From the NCBI RefSeq assembly GCF_002262875.1, contig NZ_NKYE01000004.1, positions 62,001 to 126,000 on the forward strand: a stretch of DNA of 64,000 bases. Direction: 5' to 3'. This stretch comes from Amycolatopsis antarctica. Its GTDB lineage: Bacteria; Actinomycetota; Actinomycetes; Mycobacteriales; Pseudonocardiaceae. Below are positions 37,746 through 46,968 of the stretch, one piece after another. Position numbers and translations under genes: made by a program. Each line of letters starts with the position of its first letter. Position 1 is the first letter of the stretch. Under the pieces are notes generated by a model. The model saw only the letters and a program-made list of their open reading frames with translations. It ran no database searches and was not told where the DNA came from.

Positions 37746-38705
37746 ATGCGGATCATCGGACGAACCCGTGCGTTCATCGCCGTCGTTGCCTGCGCCGCGC
37801 TGCTCACCGCGTGCGGCTCGGGCCCCAGCCAGATGTCCTCGGCCGCCATCGTCGGCGACCGTTCCGTCGAACTGGGTGCGGTGCAGCACGAGATCCAGTG
37901 GCTGCTCGACAACGTGCCCGAGGCGAAGCAGGCGCAGGACCAGCGCAAGCTCGACGCGGAGTCGCGCAAGATCGTGCAGGGCCGGGTGATCCACGAGCTG
38001 GTGAGTGTCGCCGCGCAGCGCGAGGGCCTGCGCACCGACGAGCGGCAGGTGGCCGAGCTGATCGACGGCAGCGGTGGCCTCGAACAGGCCGCGAAGGCCG
38101 TGCAGGTCGAGCCGGGCCGGGTCCGCGACGTCGCGTCCGACCAGGTTCTGCTGCAGGATCTCGGTCGCCGGTATCTCGACCGTTTGTCGGTCGCGCTCGT
38201 CGGCACCGTCATCACCGAGGAGCAGCCAGGCAACACCGCCAAGGACCAGGCCCTCGAACTCGGCCGCAAGATCGCCGCCGAACCCGCCCGCGCCGCCGAG
38301 ATCGTGCAGCAGAGTGGTCAGCGGCTGGTGGACGAGAAGGAGCGGCTGAGCCTGGGGGCCGAGGCGCAGAACGGTTCGGAGATCGCGTCCAGCGCCGTCT
38401 TCGGCGCCAAGGAGGGCACGGTCCTGGTGATCCAGCCCAGCCAGCAGCAGGCGGGCTGGCTGGTCGCGCTGGTCAAGGACCGCAGCACCGAGCAGGTACC
38501 CGGCGGCGACCCCGGCTTCGGTCAGCAGGCGGATCCCCGGCTGCTCTACACGATCGGCGTGCGCATGCTGCAGCCGATCGCCGACGAACTCGGCGTGCGC
38601 GTCAACCCGAGGTACGGCGTGTGGGACGCGACCGCGATGTCGCTGGCCGCCAACGAGAACGAGATCACCGGCTTCCAGTTGATGCCGCGAACCGTGCAGC
38701 CGTGA
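37746..38705 (+). CDS. SurA N-terminal-domain lipoprotein
   Basis: 319 residues. Lipobox LLTAC is followed by a SurA_N-like helical chaperone domain (VELGAVQHEIQWLLDNVPEA, VIHELVSVAAQREGLRTDERQV). No PPIase (rotamase) domain is recognised in the C-terminal half, which ends with an NPRYGVWD motif. It is probably an extracytoplasmic folding factor. Start ATG 37746 (GTG 37743 possible). Its stop overlaps the mazG start (GTGA at 38702), so the two are coupled. Confidence 0.8.
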   Translation: MRIIGRTRAFIAVVACAALLTACGSGPSQMSSAAIVGDRSVELGAVQHEIQWLLDNVPEAKQAQDQRKLDAESRKIVQGRVIHELVSVAAQREGLRTDERQVAELIDGSGGLEQAAKAVQVEPGRVRDVASDQVLLQDLGRRYLDRLSVALVGTVITEEQPGNTAKDQALELGRKIAAEPARAAEIVQQSGQRLVDEKERLSLGAEAQNGSEIASSAVFGAKEGTVLVIQPSQQQAGWLVALVKDRSTEQVPGGDPGFGQQADPRLLYTIGVRMLQPIADELGVRVNPRYGVWDATAMSLAANENEITGFQLMPRTVQP

Positions 38706-39658
38706 TCCCGGCGTCGGCGACGGTGGTGCTGGCGCCGTCCGCACTTCCCGCCGTGCTCCCGGCCGCGGCCTGGCCCGCTCTCCGCTCCGCCGAGGTGGTC
38801 TACGCGGCCGCCGACCTGCCCGGTCCGGCCCGGGCCGCGCTGGATGCGAAACCGGCGCCGGAGCCGTCCGAACTGGTTCGTCAGCGCAACGTCGTGCTGG
38901 TCGCCGCCACCCCGGACGACCCGGCCGCCGCCGCGCTCATCACCGCCGGTGCCCGGGTGATCGACACGCCGGTGCCGGAGCTCGTCCGCGCCGCCGAGGT
39001 GATGGACCGGCTGCGTTCGCCCGGCGGCTGCCCCTGGGACGCAGAGCAGACGCACTCCTCGCTGCGTCAGTACCTTGTCGAGGAGACGTACGAACTGCTG
39101 GACGCCATCGAGGAGGGCGACCGGGCGGCGATGCGCGAGGAACTCGGCGACGTGCTGCTGCAGGTTCTCTTCCACGCGCGGGTCGCCGCCGAGGACCCGG
39201 CGGATCCGTTCGGCATCGACGTCGTCGCGGCGGAGCTGGTGGACAAGCTGGTCAGCAGGCATCCGCACGTCTTCGGTACGGGCGAGACCGTGCACACCGC
39301 CGAGCACCAGCAGGTCCGCTGGGAGGAACTGAAGCAGTCGGAGAAGCGCCGTGAGTCCATTGTGGATGGTGTGGCGCTCGGGCAGCCCGCGACGGCGCTG
39401 GCGGGCAAGCTCGGTCACCGCACCGGCCGTGCCGGGGTGCCGCTGGACCTGTTCCCCGGTGGTACGAGCGAGGCGGAGAAGCTGTTCCGGATCGCCGCGG
39501 CGGCACGGCGTGGCGGTACCGATCCCGAGGGGGAACTGCGGGCCGTGGCGAAGCGGTTCGCGCTTGACGTACGTACCGCCGAGGCCGCTGCCAGGGCGGA
39601 CGGCGTCGAGCCCGCGATGCTGGAGGCCGACGGCTGGCGCCACTACTGGCCCACCTGA
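38702..39658 (+). CDS. mazG: Nucleoside triphosphate pyrophosphohydrolase MazG
   Basis: 318 residues. An N-terminal extension of about 95 residues, as in mycobacterial MazG, is followed by the MazG domain: LRSPGGCPWDAEQTHSSLRQYLVEETYELLDAIEEG, the EELGDVLLQVLFHARV metal-binding helix (EExxE...D), and RHPHVFG. It hydrolyses (d)NTPs, including oxidised ones. GTG 38702 overlaps the SurA-like gene by four bases. Palindrome cluster D begins 22 bases after its stop. Confidence 0.93.
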   Translation: MIPASATVVLAPSALPAVLPAAAWPALRSAEVVYAAADLPGPARAALDAKPAPEPSELVRQRNVVLVAATPDDPAAAALITAGARVIDTPVPELVRAAEVMDRLRSPGGCPWDAEQTHSSLRQYLVEETYELLDAIEEGDRAAMREELGDVLLQVLFHARVAAEDPADPFGIDVVAAELVDKLVSRHPHVFGTGETVHTAEHQQVRWEELKQSEKRRESIVDGVALGQPATALAGKLGHRTGRAGVPLDLFPGGTSEAEKLFRIAAAARRGGTDPEGELRAVAKRFALDVRTAEAAARADGVEPAMLEADGWRHYWPT

Positions 39659-39680
39659 TCCTCCCGGCCCACCTACTCAC

Positions 39681-39777
39681 CGCAATATGTCGACGTATTG
39701 CGATACCTTGTGCGCGATGGATCGCAATACGTCGACATATTGCGGGCTACTGGATCGCAATACGTCGACATATTGCG
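39681..39777. repeat. Palindrome cluster D (three units, 42- and 33-bp steps)
   Basis: Units at 39681-39702, 39723-39744 and 39756-39777. The first spacer is 20 bases instead of 11, nine more than elsewhere; the second is 11. Downstream of mazG and about 115 bases before the lytic transglycosylase gene. Confidence 0.95.
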
Positions 39778-39881
39778 ATCCAGGGGGTCGGTCACCGGTA
39801 AGGCTGCTGGGCATCTTCGCAGGTCGACGTGCTGTCTACGGGATCATGTGCGTTCCCCGGCGGGCCGGCGCGCACCCCACG

Positions 39882-39887
39882 TAACCT
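39882..39887 (+). promoter_or_regulatory. Leaderless -10 for the transglycosylase gene
   Basis: TAACCT, six bases, then GTG 39894. Confidence 0.5.
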
Positions 39888-39893
39888 GAACGA

Positions 39894-40748
39894 GTGGCCG
39901 AACCCAGCCCTCCGCCGGAAGAGCACCCGCGTGCCGAGCCGGCACCCCCGGCGCCGCACCCGCCGTACGTGCGGCTGCGGGTGGGGCGCATCGTGCTCGC
40001 CCTGCTGGTCGTCAGTGGCGGGCTGGCGCTGATCCTGACCATCGGCGTGACCCGGGAACGCGCCGCGCAACAGCCCCCTCGGCAGTTCACCGTGCAGGAA
40101 CTGAAACCGCCGCCCGGAGCGACCGCCCCGCGCGCGGGCCTGCCCGCCCCGGAGGACCGGCCGAACGCCTCCGACCAGGCCGCGCTGGACGACTGGGCCG
40201 ACCAGGTGGCGCGGTCCACCCGCATACCCGCCCGCGTACTGGTGGCGTACGGGCGCGCGGAGATGTGGATGCGCTCGCAGCAGCCGGGATGCAAGATCAA
40301 CTGGGTGACCATCGCGGGGATCGGCCGTGCCGAGTCCGGCCACGGCAGCTTCGGCGGGGCGCAGATCGGACTGGACGGCCGCGTCACCAAACCGATCATC
40401 GGACCACCACTGGACGGCCAGGAAGGCGTGAAGGCCATCCCGGACACCGAGGGCGGCAGGCTCGACGGCGACACCCAGTGGGACCGCGCCGTCGGCCCGA
40501 TGCAGTTCCTGCCACAGACCTGGGACCGCTGGGGCGAACGCGCGACCGGTGACGGCGCCGACCCGGACCCGCAGCACATCGACGACGCGGCGCTCGGCAC
40601 CGCCCGGTACCTGTGCTCGGGCGGTGCCGACCTGACCACCCCGGACGGCTGGTGGAAAGCGGTGCTGACGTACAACCAGTCGGTCGAGTACGGCCAGGAC
40701 GTGTTCTCCGGCGCGGACGCCTACGCCGCCGCCAGCGCGGCCCCTTAG
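39894..40748 (+). CDS. Lytic transglycosylase, LpqU-like
   Basis: 284 residues: a proline-rich cytoplasmic head, one membrane segment (about 32-51), then a soluble lytic transglycosylase domain (SLT2/MltB-like) with the catalytic glutamate in IAGIGRAESGHG and conserved DTQWDRAVGPMQFLPQTW and ALGTARYLCSGG. It cleaves peptidoglycan glycan strands at the membrane surface. No lipobox, unlike mycobacterial LpqU. It lies between mazG and eno in the conserved block. A paralogue is encoded at 48868. Confidence 0.9.
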   Translation: MAEPSPPPEEHPRAEPAPPAPHPPYVRLRVGRIVLALLVVSGGLALILTIGVTRERAAQQPPRQFTVQELKPPPGATAPRAGLPAPEDRPNASDQAALDDWADQVARSTRIPARVLVAYGRAEMWMRSQQPGCKINWVTIAGIGRAESGHGSFGGAQIGLDGRVTKPIIGPPLDGQEGVKAIPDTEGGRLDGDTQWDRAVGPMQFLPQTWDRWGERATGDGADPDPQHIDDAALGTARYLCSGGADLTTPDGWWKAVLTYNQSVEYGQDVFSGADAYAAASAAP

Positions 40749-40774
40749 GAAACCCCTTACGCCGCAAGGGTTTC
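40749..40774. terminator. Terminator between convergent genes
   Basis: AAACCCCTT (40750-40758) and AAGGGTTT (40766-40773) pair with one bulged C around a seven-base loop, between the stops of the transglycosylase and the thioredoxin-reductase-like gene. Confidence 0.55.
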
Positions 40775-40785
40775 GCTCCGTCTCG

Positions 40786-41709
40786 CTACGCGGGAACGCC
40801 GGCCTTCGAACGTGCCGCGCCGATTTCCTCGCCGAGCAGGTCCGCGGTGATCGACATGGCGGCGCGAGAGCCGTCGCTGGCCGAGGTGATCAGCGAGCCC
40901 CGCGGATCGACCGCGTTCCCGGCCGCCCACAACCACGCCACACCGGTGCGCCCGTCGCCGTCCACGCGGACGTCGCCGTTCTCGCCTGCCGGGCAGCCCG
41001 TCGCCGTCAGCAGCGAGTCCTTGGCGACGAACCGCGGCGTCACGAACACGGCGTCCCGGGGAACCTCCGGCCCGCCCGCAGGCAGTACGCCGCGCAGCCG
41101 CCCGTTCTCGGTCGTCAGCCGCTCCACGGCGCCCGGCACCACGGTGATCCCGCGGGCTTCGAGCGTGCGCCGCTCGTCCGCGCCGAGGTCGAGTGTGTGC
41201 GTGAACAACGTGACCTCCGCGCTCCACTGCCGGAGCAGATGCGCGACGTGCGGGGAGTGTGGCGAGGTGCCCAGCACGCCGAGCGCCTGATCGCGGACCT
41301 CCCAGCCGTGGCAGAACGGGCAGTGGTGCACGTCGATCGCCCACAGGTCCGCGACGCCGGGGATGTCCGGCAGTTCGTCGGCCAGGCCGGTGGTCACCAG
41401 TACCCGCCTTGCCGTCAGCACCGAGCCGCCCGCCAGTTCGACGGCGCGGTCCGGGCGGATGCGCAGGGCGATGTCGTCGATCAGCGTCACCCCGTAGCCG
41501 GCCACCTCGGCGCGGCCGATCCGCAGCAGTTCGGCGGGCACGATCCCGTCCCTGCTCAGGTAGCCCTGGGCGTGCGCGGCGGCGGCGTTGCGCGGACGTC
41601 CCGCGTCCACCACGGCCACCCGCCGACGCGCCCTTCCCAGCAGCAGCGCCGCGCTCAGCCCGGCGGGCCCGGCCCCCACGATCACCACGTCGTACGTCTT
41701 CCCGGTCAT
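40786..41709 (-). CDS. Thioredoxin-reductase-like FAD/NAD(P) oxidoreductase
   Basis: 307 residues. An FAD-binding N-terminus (VVIVGAGPAGLSAALLLGRA) and a redox-active-type CPFC in HHCPFCHGWEVRD, where thioredoxin reductases have CATC. The NADPH domain lacks a clean GGGxSA motif, and the sequence there reads ALGVLGTSPHSPHVA. Such proteins include holomycin/gliotoxin-type dithiol oxidases as well as reductases, so the substrate is open. ATG 41709 (GGAGG eight bases upstream) is preferred over 41733. Divergent from an XRE-cupin regulator. Confidence 0.82.
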   Translation of the reverse strand: MTGKTYDVVIVGAGPAGLSAALLLGRARRRVAVVDAGRPRNAAAAHAQGYLSRDGIVPAELLRIGRAEVAGYGVTLIDDIALRIRPDRAVELAGGSVLTARRVLVTTGLADELPDIPGVADLWAIDVHHCPFCHGWEVRDQALGVLGTSPHSPHVAHLLRQWSAEVTLFTHTLDLGADERRTLEARGITVVPGAVERLTTENGRLRGVLPAGGPEVPRDAVFVTPRFVAKDSLLTATGCPAGENGDVRVDGDGRTGVAWLWAAGNAVDPRGSLITSASDGSRAAMSITADLLGEEIGAARSKAGVPA

Positions 41710-41764
41710 CTCGACCACCTCCGCCGTCGACACTCCGGGTCAGGCGCCGGGTTGGCAAACTACC

Positions 41765-41782
41765 TTGCCGATACGGCAATAT
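41765..41782. promoter_or_regulatory. Operator TTGCCG-ATA-CGGCAA
   Basis: A perfect inverted repeat at 41765-41779 between the divergent reductase-like and XRE-cupin genes. It overlaps CAATAT (41777-41782), the -10 candidate six bases before ATG 41789, so binding there would repress the regulator gene. Confidence 0.6.
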
Positions 41783-41788
41783 GGCGGG

Positions 41789-42373
41789 ATGACGGATCCG
41801 CAGCAGATCGAAAGCATGCTTCTCGCCGTGGGCCCCCGCCTGCGTGCTCTTCGCCGCGAACGCCGGACCACGCTCGCCGCGCTCGCGGAGTCCACCGGCA
41901 TCTCCGCCAGCACGCTCTCCCGGCTGGAATCGGGGCAGCGCAAGGCAACCCTCGAACTCCTGCTGTCCATCGCGGGCGCGTACCAGGTGTCGGTGGACGA
42001 GCTGATCGGTACGCGCAGGGCCGCCGACCCCCGTGTCCGCGTCGAACCGCGGGAGGTCGACGGCGCGCTCGCCTACCCGCTCACCAAGCAGCCGGGGCAG
42101 CCGCAGGCCTTCAAGCTCGTCCTGCCGACCAGGCGGCTCGAACCGGATCCGCGGACGCACGAGGGCTACGAGTGGATCTACGTGCTCAGCGGCAGGCTGC
42201 GCCTGGTGCTCGGTGACCGGGACATGACGCTCGGGCCCGGCGAGGCGGCCGAGTTCGACACCCGCTTCCCGCACTGGATGGGCAGCAACGGTGACGGCCC
42301 GGTCGAGGTACTGGCCCTGTTCGGCAAACAGGGCGAACGCGCGCACCTGCGTGCCAGCACCAACCGCCGCTGA
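41789..42373 (+). CDS. XRE-cupin transcriptional regulator
   Basis: 194 residues. HTH domain in residues about 12-68 (LRALRRERRTTLAALAEST, SASTLSRLESGQRKATLELLL), then a cupin-2 domain (about 110-185) with HEGYEWIYVLSGRLRLVLGD and LGPGEAAEFDTRFPHWMG, carrying the histidine and glutamate metal-site positions. A ligand- or metal-responsive regulator of the divergent reductase-like gene is the simplest reading. Confidence 0.88.
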   Translation: MTDPQQIESMLLAVGPRLRALRRERRTTLAALAESTGISASTLSRLESGQRKATLELLLSIAGAYQVSVDELIGTRRAADPRVRVEPREVDGALAYPLTKQPGQPQAFKLVLPTRRLEPDPRTHEGYEWIYVLSGRLRLVLGDRDMTLGPGEAAEFDTRFPHWMGSNGDGPVEVLALFGKQGERAHLRASTNRR

Positions 42374-42408
42374 CCCCTCGCCCCGCGCGTCCGGCCCGGG
42401 GGCGGCGT

Positions 42409-42801
42409 TCAGTTGCCCGGGTCGAGTGCGATCCGGGCGCGGACCGAACCGATCGCGTCCTGGTACTCCGGCGCCGGGTTCATCGCCCACGCGATCCGGA
42501 GCTGGCCCAGCGCCTCGGCCAGTCTGCCGAGCCGTTGCAGGGTGCGCCCGAGAACGAACCGGGCGTAGTGGTCGGCGGGGTCGAGCTCGACCACCCTGGT
42601 CAGGGCCGCCTCGGCCCGGCCGAGCTGCGCGGAGTGGAAGTAGGCCCGCCCGGCGAGCAACTGCACGCTGGTCTTGTCGGCCTCGACGTCGAGTACGGGC
42701 TCGAGCGCCTTGAGGGCATCCAGCGGACGCCGCCGGACCAGCTCCTCGGCCCGGCGGAACGCCTGTACCGGATCTTCACCGGCATGTTCCTCGTCAGCCA
42801 T
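42409..42801 (-). CDS. Small TPR-repeat protein
   Basis: 130 residues with about three tetratricopeptide-like helical pairs (VQLLAGRAYFHSAQLGRAEAA, LDPADHYARFVLGRTLQRLGRLAEALGQL). Cytoplasmic, likely a protein-interaction module; partner unknown. Upstream on its strand is the inverted repeat GTAAC-GAG-GTTAC (42806-42818). Confidence 0.75.
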   Translation of the reverse strand: MADEEHAGEDPVQAFRRAEELVRRRPLDALKALEPVLDVEADKTSVQLLAGRAYFHSAQLGRAEAALTRVVELDPADHYARFVLGRTLQRLGRLAEALGQLRIAWAMNPAPEYQDAIGSVRARIALDPGN

Positions 42802-42805
42802 CTCC

Positions 42806-42818
42806 GTAACGAGGTTAC
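42806..42818. promoter_or_regulatory. Inverted repeat upstream of the TPR gene
   Basis: GTAAC (42806-42810), GAG, GTTAC (42814-42818), five bases from the start codon. A possible operator or start-proximal hairpin. Confidence 0.25.
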
Positions 42819-42930
42819 CTGCGTGCGGTCGCTTTCACGACCCGCCGACCGCGCTAACGCGGGGGCCCGATCCGGCGATCAAGCAGCCGACCCCGCGCCG
42901 GACGGGGCCCGGGTCCGCTGGGGGCTTCGC

Positions 42931-43886
42931 ATGAAGAGCAGTCCGTTCGACCATCCCGACCTCGATGAGGAGTGGGTCCGCCAGGCCGAGGCCGGGGCCC
43001 GGCGCGAAGCCGTCGGAGCGCCCTGCGACGACTCCTCCCCGCACGGCGCGCGCGGCCGCGTCGCCCCTTGGCGCCGATCGCGCTCGTCCTGGCGATCATC
43101 GTGGTGGCCCTCGGCGGCATCTACCTGGTGCAGGTACTCCGCGAGCCGCCACCGGCAGGCGACCTGGCCGACCGGGCCGTCCCGAACACGATCGACCTGA
43201 CGATCCCGTTCGCGGGCACACCGGCCCAGGACTGGGCCGACGGTGCAGCCGGGATCGTCGTCCCGGAGCCGCGGGCGGTCGACGGGCACGAGGCCGAACG
43301 GGTCGGCGCCGCCTACGAACAGGTCCGCCGGATTCTGGTGACCGCCCGGCTGGACCGCACCGTGATCGAGGGAGGTGATGGGCAGGCGCTCGCCGCGTTG
43401 TTCGCCCAGGACGTGCGGGAGAGCGTCGCCGCGGAGTTCGCGCCCGGCTCCGGCACGTCCGTGCTGGGTACTCGGATCGCTCCGGGGTTCCGGCTCGCCG
43501 CCGCCGAACCGAAGGTCAGCGGACGGATGTGGGCTGAGTCCGGCCCGGACGGGAGCCTTCTGGTGCGCACCAACTACGTGTTCGCCTACGCCTTCCACAC
43601 CGACGACCCGGACAGCCTGGTCAGCACGCTGGACACGGTCGCGATGATCCGCGCCGACGTCGATTTCGCCGTACTGGAGGGCAAGAGCTGGGAGCCGGTG
43701 TCGCGCGGTGTCCGGCCCGAGGCGTCCGAGACCGGTTTCTACGCCATGGCCTGCGGGCCCGCCGAGGCCGGAATGCTGGCACCCGCGTGGAGCGAACCCG
43801 GCTACGGCACCGCCCCGGACCCCCGCGAGCCCCGGGACTACTTCGACCCGGCGGCGCCGATGGACTTCCCTGATGGCTGTGCGTGA
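42931..43886 (+). pseudogene. Membrane-anchored protein with probable -1 frameshift
   Basis: Two frames join. Frame 1 begins at ATG 42931 with a typical acidic/polar N-terminus (MKSSPFDHPDLDEEWVRQAE) and good codon-position bias to about 43065. Frame 3 then carries the single membrane segment (PIALVLAIIVVALGGIYLV) and a 240-residue extracytoplasmic domain to 43886. Adding one C to the C4 run at 43064-43067 joins them as RVAPLAPIALVLA. The frame-3 ORF alone could start at GTG 42972, but its first 30 residues are an arginine/proline-rich sequence unlike a real N-terminus. The extracytoplasmic domain is of unknown family. The cause may be a sequencing error or a true mutation. Confidence 0.7.
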
Positions 43887-43946
43887 ACCGGCGTGTGAAC
43901 GGGGTGTGTACCGCCGGCCCGGCCCGATGTGGTGGACTTGCCCGCC

Positions 43947-44408
43947 ATGAGCGACGAAGAGCCCAGGCTGCTCGGCCTCGCCCCGTACCTGTACTACGCG
44001 GACGCCGGTGAGGCGCTGGAGTGGTTGGTCCGGGTGTTCGGCTTCACCGAGCGGTACCGCTACGTGGATTCCGCGGGTGCCGTCTTCCAGGCGTCGGTGC
44101 TGGCAGGCGAGGCGGAGGTCCAGCTCGCCGGCGTCGGTTCGGACTACTGGGACGCCAAGGGTGTGGACGGGCCGGTGGGGCAGCTCACCGTGGTCTACAC
44201 CGACGACGCGGACGCCCAGCACGCCCGGATCTCCGCCGCGCTCGGTGACCAGGTCGAGGTCTCCCAGCCGCAGGACCAGCCATACGGGGCGCGGCTGTTC
44301 ACCGTGCAGGACATCGGTGGCAACAACTGGACGTTCTGGCAGCAGGTGTCCGACGACCTCGATCTGCCCTCCGGCTGGCAGAAGGTGCTGCCCGGCGAGG
44401 GTCACTAG
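43947..44408 (+). CDS. VOC-superfamily (glyoxalase-like) protein
   Basis: 153 residues with the two beta-alpha-beta-beta-beta modules of the vicinal oxygen chelate fold: LAPYLYYADAGEALEWLVRVFGF (PhnB/YdfG type) and QDQPYGARLFTVQDIGGNNWTFWQQV. Metal ligands and substrate are not certain. ATG 43947 is chosen; GTG 43929 is in frame but has no support. Confidence 0.82.
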   Translation: MSDEEPRLLGLAPYLYYADAGEALEWLVRVFGFTERYRYVDSAGAVFQASVLAGEAEVQLAGVGSDYWDAKGVDGPVGQLTVVYTDDADAQHARISAALGDQVEVSQPQDQPYGARLFTVQDIGGNNWTFWQQVSDDLDLPSGWQKVLPGEGH

Positions 44409-45818
<1,410 letters not shown>

Positions 45819-45826
45819 GCGACCTC

Positions 45827-46417
45827 GTGGCCGAGCGGGGCAGGGCACGGACACGGCGTGGCGGGCGGGCACCGAGCTCGTCCGCTCGCCGCCCCGAGCG
45901 TGCCAGGCGGGATTCCGCCGCACGCCGGGACAGCTCACGCCGGGACGGTCCCCGGCGCGACATCGCGCGCCGTGCGGCAAGGGCCGAGGGCAGGCGCGCG
46001 CGGTTGCGGCGCGGCCTGAGCGCGACCCGTGCCTCCGGCGCCGCCCGGGTGCTCGGCCTTTCCAACACCCGCAGGGCCGCCGTGCTCGCCATCGTGGTGT
46101 GCGCGCTGGCGTTCACCATCGCCGTGCCGCTGCGTACCTACGTGACCCAGCGGTCCGAGGTCTCGGTCGAGGAACAGAAACGCGAACGCCTGCAGGACGA
46201 GGTGGCGCAGCTCGAGGAACGCAAGGCCGAGCTCGCCGACCCGGCGCAGGTCGAGGCCGAGGCGCGGCGCAGGCTGCGGTACGTGATGCCGGGGGAGACG
46301 CCGTACATGGTGCAGCTCCCGGAGGACAAGCAGCAGGCGCAGAACCCCGGCCCGGCCCAGCCGCCCGCGCCGCAGGGCGCCTGGTACGAGCAGCTCTGGG
46401 AGAACCTGCGCAAGTGA
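45827..46417 (+). CDS. Septum formation initiator (FtsB/DivIC family)
   Basis: 196 residues: a long, very arginine-rich cytoplasmic N-terminus (about 1-80), one membrane segment (AAVLAIVVCALAFTIAVPL, about 83-101), and an extracytoplasmic coiled coil (VEEQKRERLQDEVAQLEERKAEL) ending in the DivIC motif RRRLRYVMPGETPYMV. It probably joins FtsL and FtsQ in the divisome. The start is eight bases after eno. The extended basic N-terminus is typical of filamentous actinomycetes. Confidence 0.9.
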   Translation: MAERGRARTRRGGRAPSSSARRPERARRDSAARRDSSRRDGPRRDIARRAARAEGRRARLRRGLSATRASGAARVLGLSNTRRAAVLAIVVCALAFTIAVPLRTYVTQRSEVSVEEQKRERLQDEVAQLEERKAELADPAQVEAEARRRLRYVMPGETPYMVQLPEDKQQAQNPGPAQPPAPQGAWYEQLWENLRK

Positions 46418-46434
46418 CGCGGCCCGGCTCCTGC

Positions 46435-46440
46435 GAGAAT
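46435..46440 (+). promoter_or_regulatory. Leaderless -10 for DUF501 gene
   Basis: GAGAAT, six bases, then GTG 46447. The same hexamer and spacing precede the uracil-DNA glycosylase gene at 54918. Confidence 0.35.
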
Positions 46441-46446
46441 TCCCGG

Positions 46447-46962
46447 GTGAGCAGCACGGAATTGCCCCACCTCGAACCCGTCACCGAGGCCGACCGGCAG
46501 GTGATCGCCGAACAGCTCGGCCGCCCGCCGCGCGCTCTGCGGGCCGTCGCCGCCCGGTGCCCCGGCGGCCACCCCTCGGTGGTCCAGACCAGCCCGAGGC
46601 TGGAGAACGGCACGCCGTTCCCGACGCTCTACTACCTGACCTGCCCTCGGCTGACCGCCCTCGTCGGCACGCTGGAGGCGAACGGCGTGATGCGCGAGAT
46701 GACCGACCGCCTCGCCGTCGACGAGGACCTGGCCGCCCACTACCTGCGCGCCCACCGCGAGTACCTCGCCGCCCGCGACGCGATCGACCCGCTCGGGCAC
46801 GAGGTCACCGCCGGGGGCATGCCGGGCAGGGTGAAGTGCCTGCACGTCCACCTCGCGCACACCCTCGCCTGCGGTCCGGGCGCGAATCCTTTCGGCGACG
46901 AGACCGTGGCGCTGCTGGCGGGAGACTGGCCGTCCGGGGACTGCGCGGCCGCGCCGCGCTGA
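46447..46962 (+). CDS. DUF501 protein
   Basis: 171 residues with the DUF501 features: QLGRPPRALRAVAARCPGGHPSVVQTSPRL, PFPTLYYLTCPRL, GRVKCLHVHLAHTLACGPGANP. Conserved histidines and cysteines (KCLHVHLAHTLAC) suggest a metal site. Always found between divIC and ppx in actinobacteria; function unknown. It converges on the AidB-like gene with six bases between stops. Confidence 0.9.
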   Translation: MSSTELPHLEPVTEADRQVIAEQLGRPPRALRAVAARCPGGHPSVVQTSPRLENGTPFPTLYYLTCPRLTALVGTLEANGVMREMTDRLAVDEDLAAHYLRAHREYLAARDAIDPLGHEVTAGGMPGRVKCLHVHLAHTLACGPGANPFGDETVALLAGDWPSGDCAAAPR

Positions 46963-46968
46963 GCGGCC

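Noticed and set aside
25241-39777. CRISPR array interpretation of the 33-bp arrays
   Set aside because: Only three units per cluster, spacers of 11 bases, no cas genes and no leader.
42535-43200. The 221-residue forward frame as a gene of its own
   Set aside because: Only its part from ATG 42931 looks coding, and it joins the frame-3 protein through a probable one-base deletion.
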